The translations under genes were made by a program, and so were the position numbers. From positions 37,659,001-37,723,000 of the forward strand of contig NC_016131.3 of assembly GCF_000005505.3 (NCBI RefSeq): 64,000 nucleotides of DNA, written 5' to 3'. This document shows positions 13,498 to 24,918 of this stretch, in pieces. Position 1 is the first letter of the stretch; every line of letters starts with the position of its first letter. This DNA is from Brachypodium distachyon (Eukaryota > Streptophyta > Magnoliopsida > Poales > Poaceae). The notes beneath the pieces were generated by a model. That model saw nothing but the letters and a program-made list of their open reading frames with translations, was not told the origin of the DNA and did no database searches.

Positions 13498-14675
13498 ACT
13501 TAGGTTGCAATTTCAGATCCATGGGAGTTCCTGATCTCGAGAAGTTCGCTGCCTCCCTTCGGATGCGCTGGGCCTGGCTGCGTTGGGGTCCTGATCAACG
13601 TCCTTGGCAGGAGCTTCAGTTTCCCCTTTCCGATTCTGACAAGGAGATGTTTTCTGCTTTCACGAAGATCACCATTGGAGATGGAAACACTATCTCTTTC
13701 TGGAAGGATGCTTGGATGGAGGGCTCTCGCCCATGGATCTTGCTCCTGATCTCTTCGCCTGCTCGATCAGGAAGAATCGATCTCTCTTTCAAGCGCTCTC
13801 CAATGATAGTTGGATTCATGATTTGAAAGGAGATCCCAATGCGACAGCTTTACATCAGTTTATTGGTATCTTCCAATTCGTCTCCTTCACCAGACTTGAT
13901 CCAACTACGGCGGATAGTATAAGATGGAAGCTTACAAGTTCAGGTGCTTATTCGGCTAGCTCAGCTTACCATGCTCAATTTCATGGCTTAGTCAGGGCTC
14001 AACATGTGAAACTTCTTTGGAACTGTCGGGCTCCTGTGAAATGCAAATTCTTTGGTTGGTTGGTAGCGCATGAACGGGTCCCGACGGCTGATGTGCTCAT
14101 GAAGAAAGGAATCGACTGTGATAAATGGTGCTCCCACTGCCCAACTATTGCTGAGAATGTTGTGCACTTGTTCATCGACTGTTCTTTCGCCCGATAGGTT
14201 TGGAACCTCGTTGGCAGCCGTTTCCACCTCCCCCCCCCCTCTGCCCTCCCAACTGGAACGACTCCACTTCTGTCATCTCTTGGTGGACTGACAGGATGAA
14301 GGCCATCTCCATCGGCAGAACCAAAGCGGAGATCAAAGGGGCTACCTCCTGGTTCCTTCTTACCTTATGCTCTGTTTGGAATGAGCGAAATGGAAGGATC
14401 TTCAAGCATCGCAGGCGTTCGGCGATGGCGACGGTAGAGCTCATCCAGGAGGAAGCTCGTCTATGGAGTCATGTGCCGACTCTTTAGGGATTGGTGCCCT
14501 CCAGTCTGGAGATGATGATGTTCCTTGAATTTCTTTTTTCATGTTGCTTTCCATCAACTCATTTGTAAATCCATAACTTGTTACTTTTCTTCCGGTTGAG
14601 TTTTCTCGACTACTTGATAATGAAAGGCACGATGTGCTACTTTCGTAAAAAAAATATACTTAGGTTGCAATTTCA
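13498..14675 (+). mobile_element. 5'-truncated LINE with 18-bp target-site duplication
   Basis: The sequence acttaggttgcaatttca occurs at 13498-13515 and again at 14658-14675. The second copy comes directly after an A-rich tail (gtaaaaaaaatat). The 1.14 kb between the copies encodes the C-terminal part of a plant LINE ORF2. An A-rich 3' end, a truncated 5' end and an 18-bp direct repeat are the standard marks of target-primed reverse transcription. The sequences outside the two repeats join into the uninterrupted pre-insertion locus. Confidence 0.93.
13516..14487 (+). pseudogene. LINE ORF2 C-terminal fragment (zinc-binding reverse-transcriptase region)
   Basis: This is the end of a non-LTR retrotransposon polyprotein, read in three pieces. 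Up to about 13730 it contains ITIGDGNTISFWKDAW, the usual segment after the plant LINE reverse transcriptase. From 13712 to 14197 it contains SGAYSASSAYHAQF and KCKFFGWLVAHERVPTAD, followed by CSHCPTIAENVVHLFIDC, which is the zf-RVT pattern with cysteine and histidine ligands. From 14200 to 14487 it contains LCSVWNERNGRIF, the usual tail. A frameshift near 13730 and an in-frame stop at 14195-14197 break it. No reverse-transcriptase catalytic motif is present, so the copy was dead on arrival. It belongs to a different LINE lineage from the copy at 18.2-21.3 kb, because the shared motifs differ clearly. Confidence 0.88.
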
Positions 14676-16061
14676 CGTGCCAGCAGTTTAATTGAACATT
14701 GTCTTAAGCCGGTTGATTTCTTGAAAACATATTTTTGATTAGTGTAGAGTATCTGTCGGAGCACGGTCTTCGGCACCGGGGATGCCGAGCACCCCCTTTT
14801 TGTTTCGGTGGAGGGCGAGATGATTGCTCCGGCGATCGCCGGCGTGGCGATAGACACGAAGTGTAGACACAAGAGTTTACCTAGGTTCGGGCCACCCGGA
14901 GGTGTAATTTCCTACGTCCTGCCTTTTGTTGTATTCACAAGTTTGAGTGCGTATAAATCATCCAGGAAGTTCCTGGGTTGGCTACTTAGGTGAACGCTAT
15001 GCAAAGTTCTAATAACTGGGGTTGGAACCCTTTGACCGGTGGCATTGGTCCTCTTTTTATAGACAAGGGGGATACCACAGGTGCCTAAGCATGCAGCGCG
15101 ACATGTTTCCCGGACGCGTGTCACGGCTACACGAGATACACTTTGGTTGATCTGCGCTGGGCGCCATGCAGCGCCCTGTCTACTGTACACGATAGAAAAA
15201 ACGGTTCGTAGGGTAGTCGCCCTAGCCTTGCTTAGCAAGCTAGGCCCGCCGATAAGACTCTTGTCGGTGCATTAAATGCACTGGGCCCACCATCTTGTCC
15301 TGTCTTCACTGTTCTGCGGGTCCCGCCTGCATGCCCGAGCGCGGGTTGCCGGGGTGCACCTTCCCGGCTAGCGCACTCAGCTGGTTGCCGGGAGGCATTC
15401 CTTCAGCTTCCCGAGACCGGGTTCCCGGGGGCATCTTGTACTCGGCTCTCAGCTTTAACTTCACCAAAGGCCGTCTCCTCGAGGCAGGCTTCCCGGACTC
15501 GTTGCTTCCCAGGAGGCCTTCCTGACGGCGCTTCGTCACTGGCGACCCATGCGTCCCGTATCAGTGGGACCCCGTGGGCCACTGGTACGACAGTAGCCCC
15601 CAGGTGTGGGCCGGCAGCCTTGAAGCTCCCAGCAAGTGCTACCCTCGGTCGGTTGTCGGGCTACGCCCTATCCGAAGCGTGGGTCGCCAGGGGTAAACCC
15701 CTTGGCACCCGGCCTCGCGGGTCGCATTTATAGTTCCACTTCTCCGAGCGAAACGGTCGGGCGCACGATTTCGTGCCTTATCTCCCTTAATCACTAGAGA
15801 GTTAAGGCCACGTCGCGCACCCCCCTCTTAATCTCCGATTCTTTAGGGCTCTTTAGTGCCAATCGTGGGGGTGTCCGTTGTAGCCCGCCAGCCCCGATAA
15901 ATACCCAAGGCCGACGGCGGGCACTCCCCATTGTCTCTCGCTCCTGCCATCGCCTCCTCCCAAGCTCCCCGCTCCCCAACTCCAACCAAACCACCCCTCC
16001 ACCTCCACCGATGTCCTCCAAGGGCTAGAACCGTCCCAAGGGGAGCACCAGCAAAGGGGAG
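14676..16061 (+). mobile_element. 5' non-coding part of an LTR-type element (probable LTR and leader)
   Basis: This GC-rich block leads into the gag-like pseudogene at 16062. It has the look of grass LTR sequence: the motif cctaggttcgggcc at about 14880 and 'gaccggtggcattggtcctctttttatagac' style leader text split over 15030-15065. I could not find the matching second LTR or a terminal duplication, so the left border (perhaps tgtcggagcacgg near 14753) is a guess. The small ORFs here are not supported as genes. Confidence 0.5.
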
Positions 16062-18157
16062 ATGGCCGACAAGAAGGAGCTGTCGGATAGGGCCCGAAAG
16101 GAGGAGGAAATGCGGGCTAAAGTCGCCTTCTTTCCCCCCGGGTACAACGGCGAGGGGGTCGACAAGCTGGACTTGGTGCTGGCCACCAAGCACAATGACC
16201 ACAGGCCGACGCGGGTCCTCCCCGTCGGTGCGGAGAGCGATGGGCACTACTTCCGGATCTTCGGGAGGTTCATCCTTACCGGGTTCGTGCCGCCGCACTC
16301 CTACTTCCTTTCAGCCATCATGGAGACCTACAGGCTCATCATGGTGCAGCTTCACCCCATATCATTCTTCACATTGGCTGTTTTGCAGCACCTCTGTGAA
16401 GCGTTCGTGGGGGTGATGCCGTCGGTGGCGCTATTCCGCCACTACTACTACCCGAGGGTGGAGAAGAAGGCTCCCCTGTCCTCAGGAGTAGTGTTCCGAT
16501 TCCGCGACAGAATCAAGTCGGAGTTCATCGAGCTGGGGAAGAAAAAGATCGAGCATGAATGGCGCCACGACTGGTGTTGGGTGCGCACCGAAGAGCTCCA
16601 GGAGTTCCACGAGGAGCCCCTCGGGCCTCCGAAGGGCTCTGACGACTGGACGCTCCGCGACCAGAAGGACGAGGAGCTGGCCCCAATCTGTGCGAAGATC
16701 AAGGCGCTCCGTGAGGCTGGGCTCACGGACACGGATGTGGCCCGCCACTTCATCGGGAGACGTGTGGCCCCCTGCAGCGGCGCTCGCATCCGGTGTGGAT
16801 GTACACCGGGCCCGATAACCGGACCCGGCTGCAGCGCATGGACCTTCTCCTGGAGGAGGTGCAGTTCTGGGTGAAGTGTATTACCGGCGAGGACGAACCT
16901 TACTGGCCGCCCCGCTTGGAGCGCACCCGCTCCACATCGGGATCCCGAACCCGGGAGCCCGGGATCTCCCACTCTGCGACGAGTGGGGGGATCATGGAGG
17001 ACCCCTCGATGCCGCCCTCCCCCCCGCAGCCAGGCCTCGCAAGGGCCAGGAGCCGGCTACTGACTCGGGGAAGGGGGGCCAAGGCCAGGCCTCCGCCAGG
17101 GCTGAGGGCTCGGACTCCGACGCCTCCTCGCTGGGCGTCGGACGGGACCTCAGCGACGACGACGACAACGACGATGCTCCCCCGGTAGCCGTCGGGGTCG
17201 CGCCAGAGGAGGACGATGAGGTAGACGACATCCCCCTGGTGAGTCGGTCTGCGGCGGGCGGGCGGGCTGGCGGGAGGCCAGCCCGCAGCCTCAGGACCCT
17301 CACGGCGACGCGGGGGCTGGGGTCTCCGGTGGTAGCAATGCGGCTGCAACAGCCACCTCGACCACCCCGGCGGCTCCGACAGCTCCCCCCGCGCGAAGTG
17401 GCCTTCCGGCGAGGAGCATCCTGGCGGACAGGGTGCTCAAGCTCAAACCGGCGGGGTAAATCCAATGTTATCCAAGACACCTTTGATTTCACAAATTTTT
17501 CGTGTGTCTGACTAATTTGTTGTTGTGCTTTTCAGTTCGTCGAGGAAGAGGGGGCAGACCAGCACGTCACCGGCAGGCTCGACCAAGAAGCCCTACCCGG
17601 CATCGCGTGGCGGCGACCCACATGCCGCTGACGGAGCGGTTGGGACGGCGGCAGCGGCCGCTTGGGACCCAAGGGTCCCCGATCCAAGCCCGCAGGGCAT
17701 CGGCCCGGCGGGAGGTACGTGCGAGTTCGAGCGTTTCTTCTATCTATTCGCACCATTTCCCATGCCTGACGCAGGTGCTCCTCGTGCAGTTGCCAGAGGG
17801 GTTCCGGCTGCGCCCGCGCCTATAGAGGTGGGGTAATCGACCTCACTGGCGAGGTCGACGACGATGCTCCGGCAATCGGTCATGGTGCCTGCCGGGGCCA
17901 TGACTGCTGCCACAGGTGACGCCACGCAGGGGGCGCCGTCCGAGGCGGGTGACACGGAGCAGCCTCCGCCAGCCGGAGCGGGCGGTGGTGCCTTGGAGAA
18001 GCCCCCGAGCCCCCAGCCCGCCCCTTCGGACGGGCAAGGAGCAGCAGGGCTTGGCCAAGCCGGGGGTGCGTCGCCAAACCCTGACGCGCCCTCGAGATCG
18101 CAGACGATCGCGCCGGGGTCCTCCTCCTCCGCCGGGGCCGCCTTCAACCGGGACTAA
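16062..18157 (+). pseudogene. Retroelement protein with 'putative gypsy type transposon' domain, frameshifted
   Basis: The ORF starting at 16062 (MADKKELSDRARKEEEMRAK) continues with RVLPVGAESDGHYFRIFGRF, FVPPHSYFLSAIMETYRL and LAVLQHLCEAFVGVMPSVALFRHYYY. This is the pattern of the plant 'putative gypsy type transposon' family (Pfam Transposase_28), which is common in large Ty3/gypsy-type and non-autonomous derivatives in grasses. A missing C near 16770 shifts the frame to VWMYTGPDNRTRLQRMDLLLEEVQFWV, and a second missing C near 16926 shifts it to PLHIGIPNPGARDLPLCDEWGD. A low-complexity acidic and Pro/Ala-rich tail follows. Sequence from 17458 (gtaaat) to about 17534 (ttttcag) looks like an intron, and another may run from about 17715 to 17775 (ggtacgtgc to gacgcag). 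The coding part stops abruptly at the LINE junction near 18158, and no pol domain follows. The function of this domain is unknown. Confidence 0.8.
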
Positions 18158-21100
18158 TCAACAAACGGCGCCCGTTCTCGTTAGGTTGGACAGAGCGTCC
18201 GTCAACCTGTCGTGGAGTACTCTTTTTCCTAACTCTACTCTCTCTTTTCTCCCTCGCTCCACCTCGGATCATGTCCCAATTATCCTCTCCGTGTCCTTAG
18301 ATGTTCCTATCCCTTCGGTGTTCAGGCTGGATAATCATCTCCTCACTCTCAATGCCTACGGGCAACTTGTCTCTCATATCCGGCACTCCTTTGGCTAGGC
18401 CCATGCTTCTCGCGGTCAACCAGGTCTTCTTTGCCGCAGATTGAAAAGAATTAGGGAATAGACTAAGAAATGGTGTCGCCACTCTCGATCCCCGGCAACC
18501 TTAGTTAAAAACTCCAACACTGTTATCTCCTTCCTAGACAGAATTGAGGAGTCAAGTGATTTATCGCCTGCTGAGTTCTCACTTCGGACTGCTGTCAAAC
18601 AATCTCTTCATCGTCACAACGCCTTACTTGCTTCATTCTGGAGACAACGTGCCAAAATTAAAGATTTCTCTCTGGGTGATGAAAACACTAACTACTTTCA
18701 CACCTGTGCCTCTATTAGGCTTCGAAAAAACCAAATCCGACTTCTGGATGTTAACGGCACCCTTATTTTCGCGCACTCAGCTAAACAAACTATTCTTACT
18801 GACTACTTCACCTCTTTCATTGGGATCGCTGGAACTTCGTCCATTAATTTCAATCTATCTTCCCTTCTAGCTTCCTCTTGTCTCTCTTCGTCTCAGGCGC
18901 AATCGCTTATCGCTCCCTTCACGGCCGAGGAAATTAAAGAGTGTTTCCTTTCTATGAACGATAATGCTAGCCCCGGGCCGGATGGATTTGGTCCTGCCTT
19001 TTTCAAGAAATTCTGGTTGTCAGTCAAACATGATCTTTGCTCCTTGATGTCAAATTTTTACTCTCATTCCACCGACCTTAGACGGATAAATAAAGCTTAC
19101 ATTGTACTTTTGCCTAAGAAGCGAGGCGCTTCTTCTCCGGACCACTTCCGTCCGATCTCTCTGCAAAACTGTTGTTTAAAATTTATTTTGAAATGCATGA
19201 CTTTGCGGTTACATCCTCTTATTCCTCACCTTATTCACCAGGAGCAAACCGGCTTTGTCCAAGGAAGGAGTATCGCTGAAAACTTCATTTACGCGGCTGA
19301 CAGTGTCCAGTCTTGTTTTAAACGTAACCTCCCTTCCATCGTTTTGAAGCTTGATTTTCAGAAAGCCTTTGATTCTGTTTCCTGAGAGGCTCTTTCTCGC
19401 GTCTTGATTGCCAAAGGCTTTCCTCAAAAATGGTGTGATTGGATTGTTGCTCTCAACTCCTCTAGTCAATCGGCTGTTCTTCTGAACGGTGCTCCTGGTC
19501 CATGGATCCAATGCCGTCATGGTCTGCTTCAGGGTGACTCCCTTTCTCCCTTCCTTTTCATTATTGTTGCAGATGTCCTGCAGCGTCTCCTTCTCCAAGC
19601 CTCTTCCCTTGGGTTCTTATCTCATCCAATTGACGACTCCCTGCCATGTCCTGTCATTCAATATGCTGACGATACTCTGATCATTCTGCGTGCAGATTCA
19701 GCACAACTCTCTTATCTTAAAGGGGTGCTTCTTCAGTTCTCGGAGGCAACGGGCCTACAAATCAATTTTCATAAAAGCACCTTCTCTCCTATTCATGTTG
19801 CACCGCCGGAGGCCGCCTTAATAGCGGATGTCCTAGGATGTCAAATTTCCACCTTTCCTCAAACTTACCTCGGCCTTCCGCTGTCCACTCACAAACTTAG
19901 ACTTTCGGCCTTCAGACCAATAATCGACAAAGTGGACCGTCGTCTTGCCGGCTGGAGAGGTAAATTACTATCCATCGGTGGCAGGGCGATCCTTGTCAAA
20001 GCTGCTCTTCGGGCGATGCCCACTTACGCTATGGGAGCCATGCTTCTCCCTGCTAGAACGATTCAAGAGATCGATCAACGTTGCTGTGCCTTTTTCTGGA
20101 CGGGAGAGGACCATGCAAACGGTGGGAACTGTAAAGTGGCCTGGGACATTGTTTGCGCACCACCTTCCAAGGGGGGGGCTGGGTTTCCGCTGCCTTCGCA
20201 CTCATAACGCCTGTCTTCTTCTTGAACACCTTGCTAAGGTGCATCAACCGGGTTCTACACCTTGGGAACAACGCTTTGCCACTTCTTATGGCTGGTCTTT
20301 CATGCGTGATTTGGGGGACACACACCATCTGGACACGCCAGTCTGGAAGGACATCTCTAGCGGCCTTAGCCGCTCGATTACTAAGGTCTCCATTGGTAAT
20401 GAACATGCCACTTCATTTTGGCTTGATCAATGGTTAGGCTCTGACACCCTCACCTCCCGCTTCCCCTCCTTGTTTTCTCACTCCTTGAGGCCAAATATTT
20501 CGGTCGAGGAGGCGATTCGCACCTTCGATAGCTGTAGTACGTTTCGCCCTAGGCTTACCCAATTAGCGCTTCTTGAATTTGGCGATTTGCAACTTCTGTT
20601 GTCTACTGTAGTCTTGAATTTGCAGGTCCCGGACGTTCGGGTTGGCCGATTGGATGGCGAGGTTCTCACCACGAAGTCTGCTTATTCGGCCTCTTTCGCA
20701 TCGCTGGAGGACGATCAGGTCGCCCCGGTAATCTGGGAGAATTTTGCAACCAACAAAGGCCGTATTTTCATGTGGTTGGCTGTCAAGGATCGGCTCTTCA
20801 CCAATGATCGTCGCTTCCGACGTGGGATGGCTTCCTCGGACAAGTGCCCCTTTTGTAATCTGTCAGAAACAACTGCTCATCTTTTCCTTCAGTGCGACGA
20901 CCTTCAACCTGTTTGGGAGGCACTCCAACCTGTTCACCCGAATGCCGCCTATTGCGCCAGTCTCGCGGACCTCGCAACTCAGTCTCCATCCGACAAAGGT
21001 CATGCTTCTGTGCTCATTGCTGTGCTCTGGAATATTTGGAAACGAAGGAATGCCAAGGTCTTCAAGAACATTGTCGAAGACCCGTACTTGCTCATAGAGA

Positions 21101-21290
21101 GATGCTCCTCCGACATCTATCTCTGGTCCTCTCGCTGTAACTCTATTCCTAAAAAAACCCTTCTCACTGATTGGGCAATAATGTTGGCTCACCTGACCAA
21201 CACCTTGTAATTACTCTCCTTTCCTTCCCCTTCTTGTATATTGTTAGGCTCTTCTTGCACTGTTCTTGGTTTTAATAAAGTTGTGCAGGC
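18158..21290 (+). mobile_element. LINE (non-LTR retrotransposon), long but 5'-truncated and mutated
   Basis: The copy spans the last part of the endonuclease, the full reverse transcriptase, the zinc-binding segment and the 3' UTR, ending near gttttaataaagttgtgcagg (about 21270-21290). The left junction with the gypsy-type pseudogene is abrupt, near 18158-18175. I could not find a target-site duplication, and the sequence right of 21290 does not visibly resume the gypsy element. The locus may therefore have been rearranged after insertion. Confidence 0.85.
18165..21210 (+). pseudogene. LINE ORF2: endonuclease end, reverse transcriptase, zf-RVT; disabled
   Basis: The product would copy LINE RNA into DNA at the target site. 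The order of domains matches plant LINEs. The endonuclease end has STSDHVPIIL, followed by a linker with DFSLGDENTNYFHTCAS. The reverse transcriptase has NDNASPGPDGFGPAFFKKFW, SPDHFRPISLQNC, VLKLDFQKAFDSV (motif A Asp), LLQGDSLSPFLF and QYADDTLI (the YADD catalytic pair, about 19660-19676). After this come TYLGLPLS and the zinc-binding segment CPFCNLSETTAHLFLQCD. Breaks: in-frame stops at 18396 (TAG), 18459 (TAG) and 19383 (TGA, in place of the expected Trp), and one extra G in the G8 run at 20171-20178, which moves the rest to another frame ending at 21210. The catalytic residues themselves are intact, so the decay is fairly recent. Confidence 0.92.
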
Positions 21291-22710
21291 TGGCTGTTAC
21301 CCGCGGTAGTTCTGGTCAATTTCCACCAACCATAGTTCCAGTGCAAACCAAGCTTGCAGTACTGGCAGCATGCTACATGATTCCATCCTGCATCTTGTAT
21401 GGATGAACAGAAGGCGTTATTAGTGGCCAGTTCACAGAGGTGTACGCAGTGGCTTTTTGCTTGCAAGTTGGATGAGAAAGGAAAGCGCGAGGCTGCAAGT
21501 CAGCGAAATGGGCAAGTCGGTCAAAGAAACCGTCTGGAATTCAAGCTTGGCCCGTCCGTGGGATTTATGCGTGCTGTGCAGATCTCAATGATTCTCTGAA
21601 CACTCATGGGATTACATGCTAGCGGTGGTGCTAGCACTAAAGACTTGTGATCGATGTCAGAGCTGTTAATGACTTAAGTATCTAGTTTAAAAAGTTAAAG
21701 AGGCACAGATTGCATGTACAGCCACTACCGCTACCTTCTATAGCAGGTTGTTTAATTTGGGCTCTTGGAGCATTGTTCTTTGAGATTGTAATTTCGGATT
21801 AGTTCCACGCAAATGATTCCATTCGAGCGGCAAAAGCTCAAAATGCTGTAGAAATAATAACGAGAAAAGGTGCCAAGTGCCATAAGTTTTTTTATATTGA
21901 ACTTAGAACATCGTAAAAGGGAGCTCCTATTTTCTTCACATTTGTCTATTTTTTTTTCAAAGAGGGCCACCAACCATCAACGGCAGTATAAAGAGTTCTA
22001 GAACTAAAAAAGTTTACAAATAGATCGATGGACCACCTAGCGACGGCAACAAGCGCAAGAACGAGCCGAAGGCAGGCCACCGTCCTTGCCCCTCCATCAC
22101 CGAAGCCGTGTAGAGGGTGCCCAAAGAGAGCTTGTGGTAGTAGACGTTGGGATAGCTGTCAAGATGAGAACCATAAATTGAAAGAAGAAGACCGAAAACC
22201 ACAAGAACAAACACGAAAGCCGACGAAACCCAAAGGATTCGTCATAAACCCAAAAAGTCAGCCGGATCCCAAGAGATTCGACGGACACACAGCTCCACAC
22301 GCCATCCACCAGCGCTAGGCGCACTGCCGGAGTGGACAAGTCAGGGATGACCTTATTATTTTGGCTGCGAGATGTCACCACCGTCTCACCATCTTGAAGA
22401 AAACATTGAATAAACCTAAAACATGGAGCAAAAGATCCTTCCGTCAGCGAGCGACCGAGATTTGTCACACCTAGCTGCCTTTTCAAGCCTGCGGTCTCGT
22501 GCCTCCACGTAACATTTCAGAGAAAAGCCGTCTAAATTATTCATTTAATGAGACATAGACAAATAATAAAATCCAATGAGTACCATCAAACATCATTTAT
22601 CCAAATTAGAATTGTCCACTATCCCCATTCGTTCCTCAAATTTGAGAGCGTTTGTCCGCGTCCATGTCAGCACCACAATCCTGATGCACTTGCTACTGGA
22701 CCTTATAACG
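21291..22710. other. Unassigned intergenic sequence
   Basis: I see no credible gene. Short ORFs on both strands overlap without recognisable domains. The stretch 22020-22500 has a moderately GC-rich, retroelement-like texture but no motif I can name. Confidence 0.4.
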
Positions 22711-22795
22711 TACTCATTCCGACCCAAAATATGTGTTGCCGTTTTGAACTAAACTTCGTTTAAGCCTAGTTTAAAACTGAGAGTGCACGTCGTCT
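22711..22795. repeat. Probable decayed Stowaway MITE remnant
   Basis: The left side, tactcattccgacccaaaat, matches the common Stowaway end (tactccctccgacccaaaat) with a few changes. The internal gttttgaactaaac is mirrored by gtttaaaactgag, as in that family. The right terminal repeat is missing or destroyed. Confidence 0.5.
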
Positions 22796-23318
22796 TAGGA
22801 ATGTGAGGGACTGGCTGGAGTAATCGTACGGCGAAGGTGACTGTCGTAGTTGAGGTAGACGGCGGAATTTGTCTGACATGGTCGTCGGCTAGAGCGTATG
22901 AAGGGTGCTTCCGCTTCTTCCTGTCGTTGTGGTGGCAGGGACCAGGTATGCAGTTTGCCTGGCCGGGATCCTCGTCGGCGGCCTTTTGTGCTGGCGGCGT
23001 CTGCGACGTTGCGCAGCGCACGCATAGCGAGCGGCTCCGGCAATCGATTGATCGACCAGTCGGCTGGATGGGCTGTACGGTGGGAAATGGGTAAAGGCCC
23101 AGGTGCGGGGAAAAAAAGAAAATGAGTATAGGAAAAGATAGGCAGGTGGGCTGTAGCCCAACCGCCCATATGTGGAAGGTGGAAAAAGGGAGAAGAGAAG
23201 AAAATGGGCCGGCTGAGTTAACGAGAAAAAAAAAAGGCAGATCGAATGCAAATTCAAAACCAAATCTAAATGCATCTTGAAAATTTGAAAAATTCATAGA
23301 GGCTACATGGAATATTAA
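22796..23318. other. Unassigned sequence, GC-rich in the first 300 bp
   Basis: Several overlapping ORFs (up to 182 codons on the minus strand) run through here. They are low-complexity and shift between frames and strands without domains. I do not call a gene. Confidence 0.4.
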
Positions 23319-23320
23319 TA

Positions 23321-23432
23321 CTCCCTCCGATCCATATTAACATTCTCAAATTTGCTCAAATATGAATATATCTATGCTCCAAAAGCGTCTAATATATGTA
23401 ATATTTCGACTAATAATTTGGATCGGGAGTAG
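23321..23432. mobile_element. Stowaway MITE
   Basis: It has the terminal repeats ctccctccgatcc and ggatcgggagtag, and is flanked by TA at 23319-23320 and 23433-23434. The internal halves (cattctcaaatttgc, gtaatatttcgac) are typical of this Tc1/mariner-derived family. Confidence 0.85.
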
Positions 23433-23689
23433 TATATTCCAATAATTTCAGATCCAAAAGTAAAGAATAAAAATATAATGTTCCTTCAACAAGCCCCCTA
23501 GCCCCCCGTTTTAGTAATTCAAATTAACGTAAAATAAACTCTAATACCTACTCTTCTAAACCATACTAGTATATACCAATACCTACTCTCTGTTCTAAAA
23601 AAGCTAAATACGTACCCTAAAGGCCTAAATCAACCCCAAATTGAAACGCTGCCAGTTTTCGTTTTATTTGTTTTGAGGTCATTGTTGTA

Positions 23690-23982
23690 CTTTTTTATGA
23701 TCTTTCCTTTTGCACATAAGAGAGGTTTTATTGATACACAAGTGTTACATCAGAGGTATCCGAAGGAGGATCACACCCCGACCATCAAGTAGTACGCCGG
23801 TTTGACCTGGCACAAGCAGCTAAGTCATGACGGACCCCAATTTGAGAACGATCGATCTTGGTGATCTTAACCTCTCTCGGTGAAGAAATAACGCGCTTCA
23901 CCTCTTTGACAAGGCTGCAGTACCTTGACCTATCCATGAAACCCACTTTGGCTTTTGAGATACAGTGTTCCTTATGGTTCAA
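23690..23982 (-). pseudogene. LINE RNase H-like C-terminal fragment (minus strand)
   Basis: Read on the minus strand, the sequence gives AKVGFMDRSRYCSLVKEVKRV, then REVKITKIDRSQIGVRHDLA and ARSNRRTT. This resembles the end of the RNase H-like domain (RVT_3 type) that closes many plant LINE polyproteins. The downstream minus-strand sequence (towards 23690) is non-coding and A-rich in that orientation, as expected of a LINE 3' UTR. The fragment is cut on its upstream side by a palindromic insertion at about 23972. The assignment rests on motif memory. Confidence 0.6.
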
Positions 23983-24272
23983 ACTTCATGAAAATCAGTT
24001 TCAAAAAAATCTGAATTTTTTTTTAATGTTAGTATAGACATAACTACATATCTGTACATTTTCGTGTAAACATATATTGATTTGTGATCTGTGCAAAAAT
24101 AACAAATCCGGAGATGTATAATAGCGCTATCGTACCTCCCCAGATTTGTTATTTTTGTACAGACCACAAATCAATATATCTTTACACGAGATGTACAGAT
24201 ACGTAGTATACGTCTATACTAAAAAAAATTCAGTTTTTTTTAAACTGATTTTGATGAAGTTTAAACTATATG
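23968..24272. mobile_element. Near-perfect 300-bp palindrome (foldback MITE)
   Basis: The left arm (gttcaaacttcatgaaaatc, then gtagatgt-like text up to caaaaataacaaatccgg) is mirrored by the right arm (ccagatttgttatttttgta to gattttgatgaagtttaaac). Each arm is about 140 bp and the centre is taatagcgctatcgta. A 20-bp direct repeat, tgcagtaccttgacctatcc, stands at 23916-23935 and again directly right of the palindrome at 24271-24290. I cannot assign a superfamily. Confidence 0.85.
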
Positions 24273-24290
24273 CAGTACCTTGACCTATCC

Positions 24291-24918
24291 TGGCTTCTAT
24301 TTCGGGCACAAGCCGTTGCGCCTCTGACTGGGCCCGCTGCCGCCAAATCGGCCGGCGAGCCCCCTCAATCCCGCGCCGCCGGCTGGATGTAGAGCACAAC
24401 CGCCACCCGTTCTTCGCCCACGCGCGCGCCCAAGGACCCGCCGCACAGCTAGAGGCCCACCCGTGGCCATCTTCTGGTGGTCAGGCGCGGTGGCAACGCG
24501 GCCCGACGCGGCAGGCGCGGCGGAGGCCGGGAAGGCAGCGGCAGTGGGCACATCGGGAGGGCAGAGGTAACATGAGGAGGAAAAATGAAATTTGAAAAAT
24601 TACAGGGAACCAATTCAGTGAACGGGCTAGAGAAAGAGACCATTTTTTGCTACTCCGCTCTCCTATTCATAAAACTTCTTTTATAGTCCAATTACCCCTT
24701 CTCCGTCGCGGCCCATCCACACGAGTCAGCCGTCCACCGCATCAGTTATATCTTGAAATCAAGGTTTTGTCATCCAGAGATCAGAAGAAATCAGCGGAAA
24801 TCCCCTTAAAAAATGAAATCAGCGGTAACTGTGAAATCAAGTGTTTGGTCAAGTGGATTAGAATTTTACCCCTTCAATCTGGGTACTCCTTAAATTTCAT
24901 TGTGGTACATTAGATGAA
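24291..24918. other. Unassigned: GC-rich block then AT-rich flank
   Basis: Positions 24291-24560 are strongly GC-rich, and positions 24560-24918 are AT-richer. Minus-strand ORFs in the GC-rich part are Ala/Arg/Pro-rich without a recognisable domain. Confidence 0.35.

Noticed and set aside
16062..17511. Intact host gene with an acidic C-terminus
   Set aside because: Single-base losses in C runs break the frame twice, and the domain is a transposon domain.
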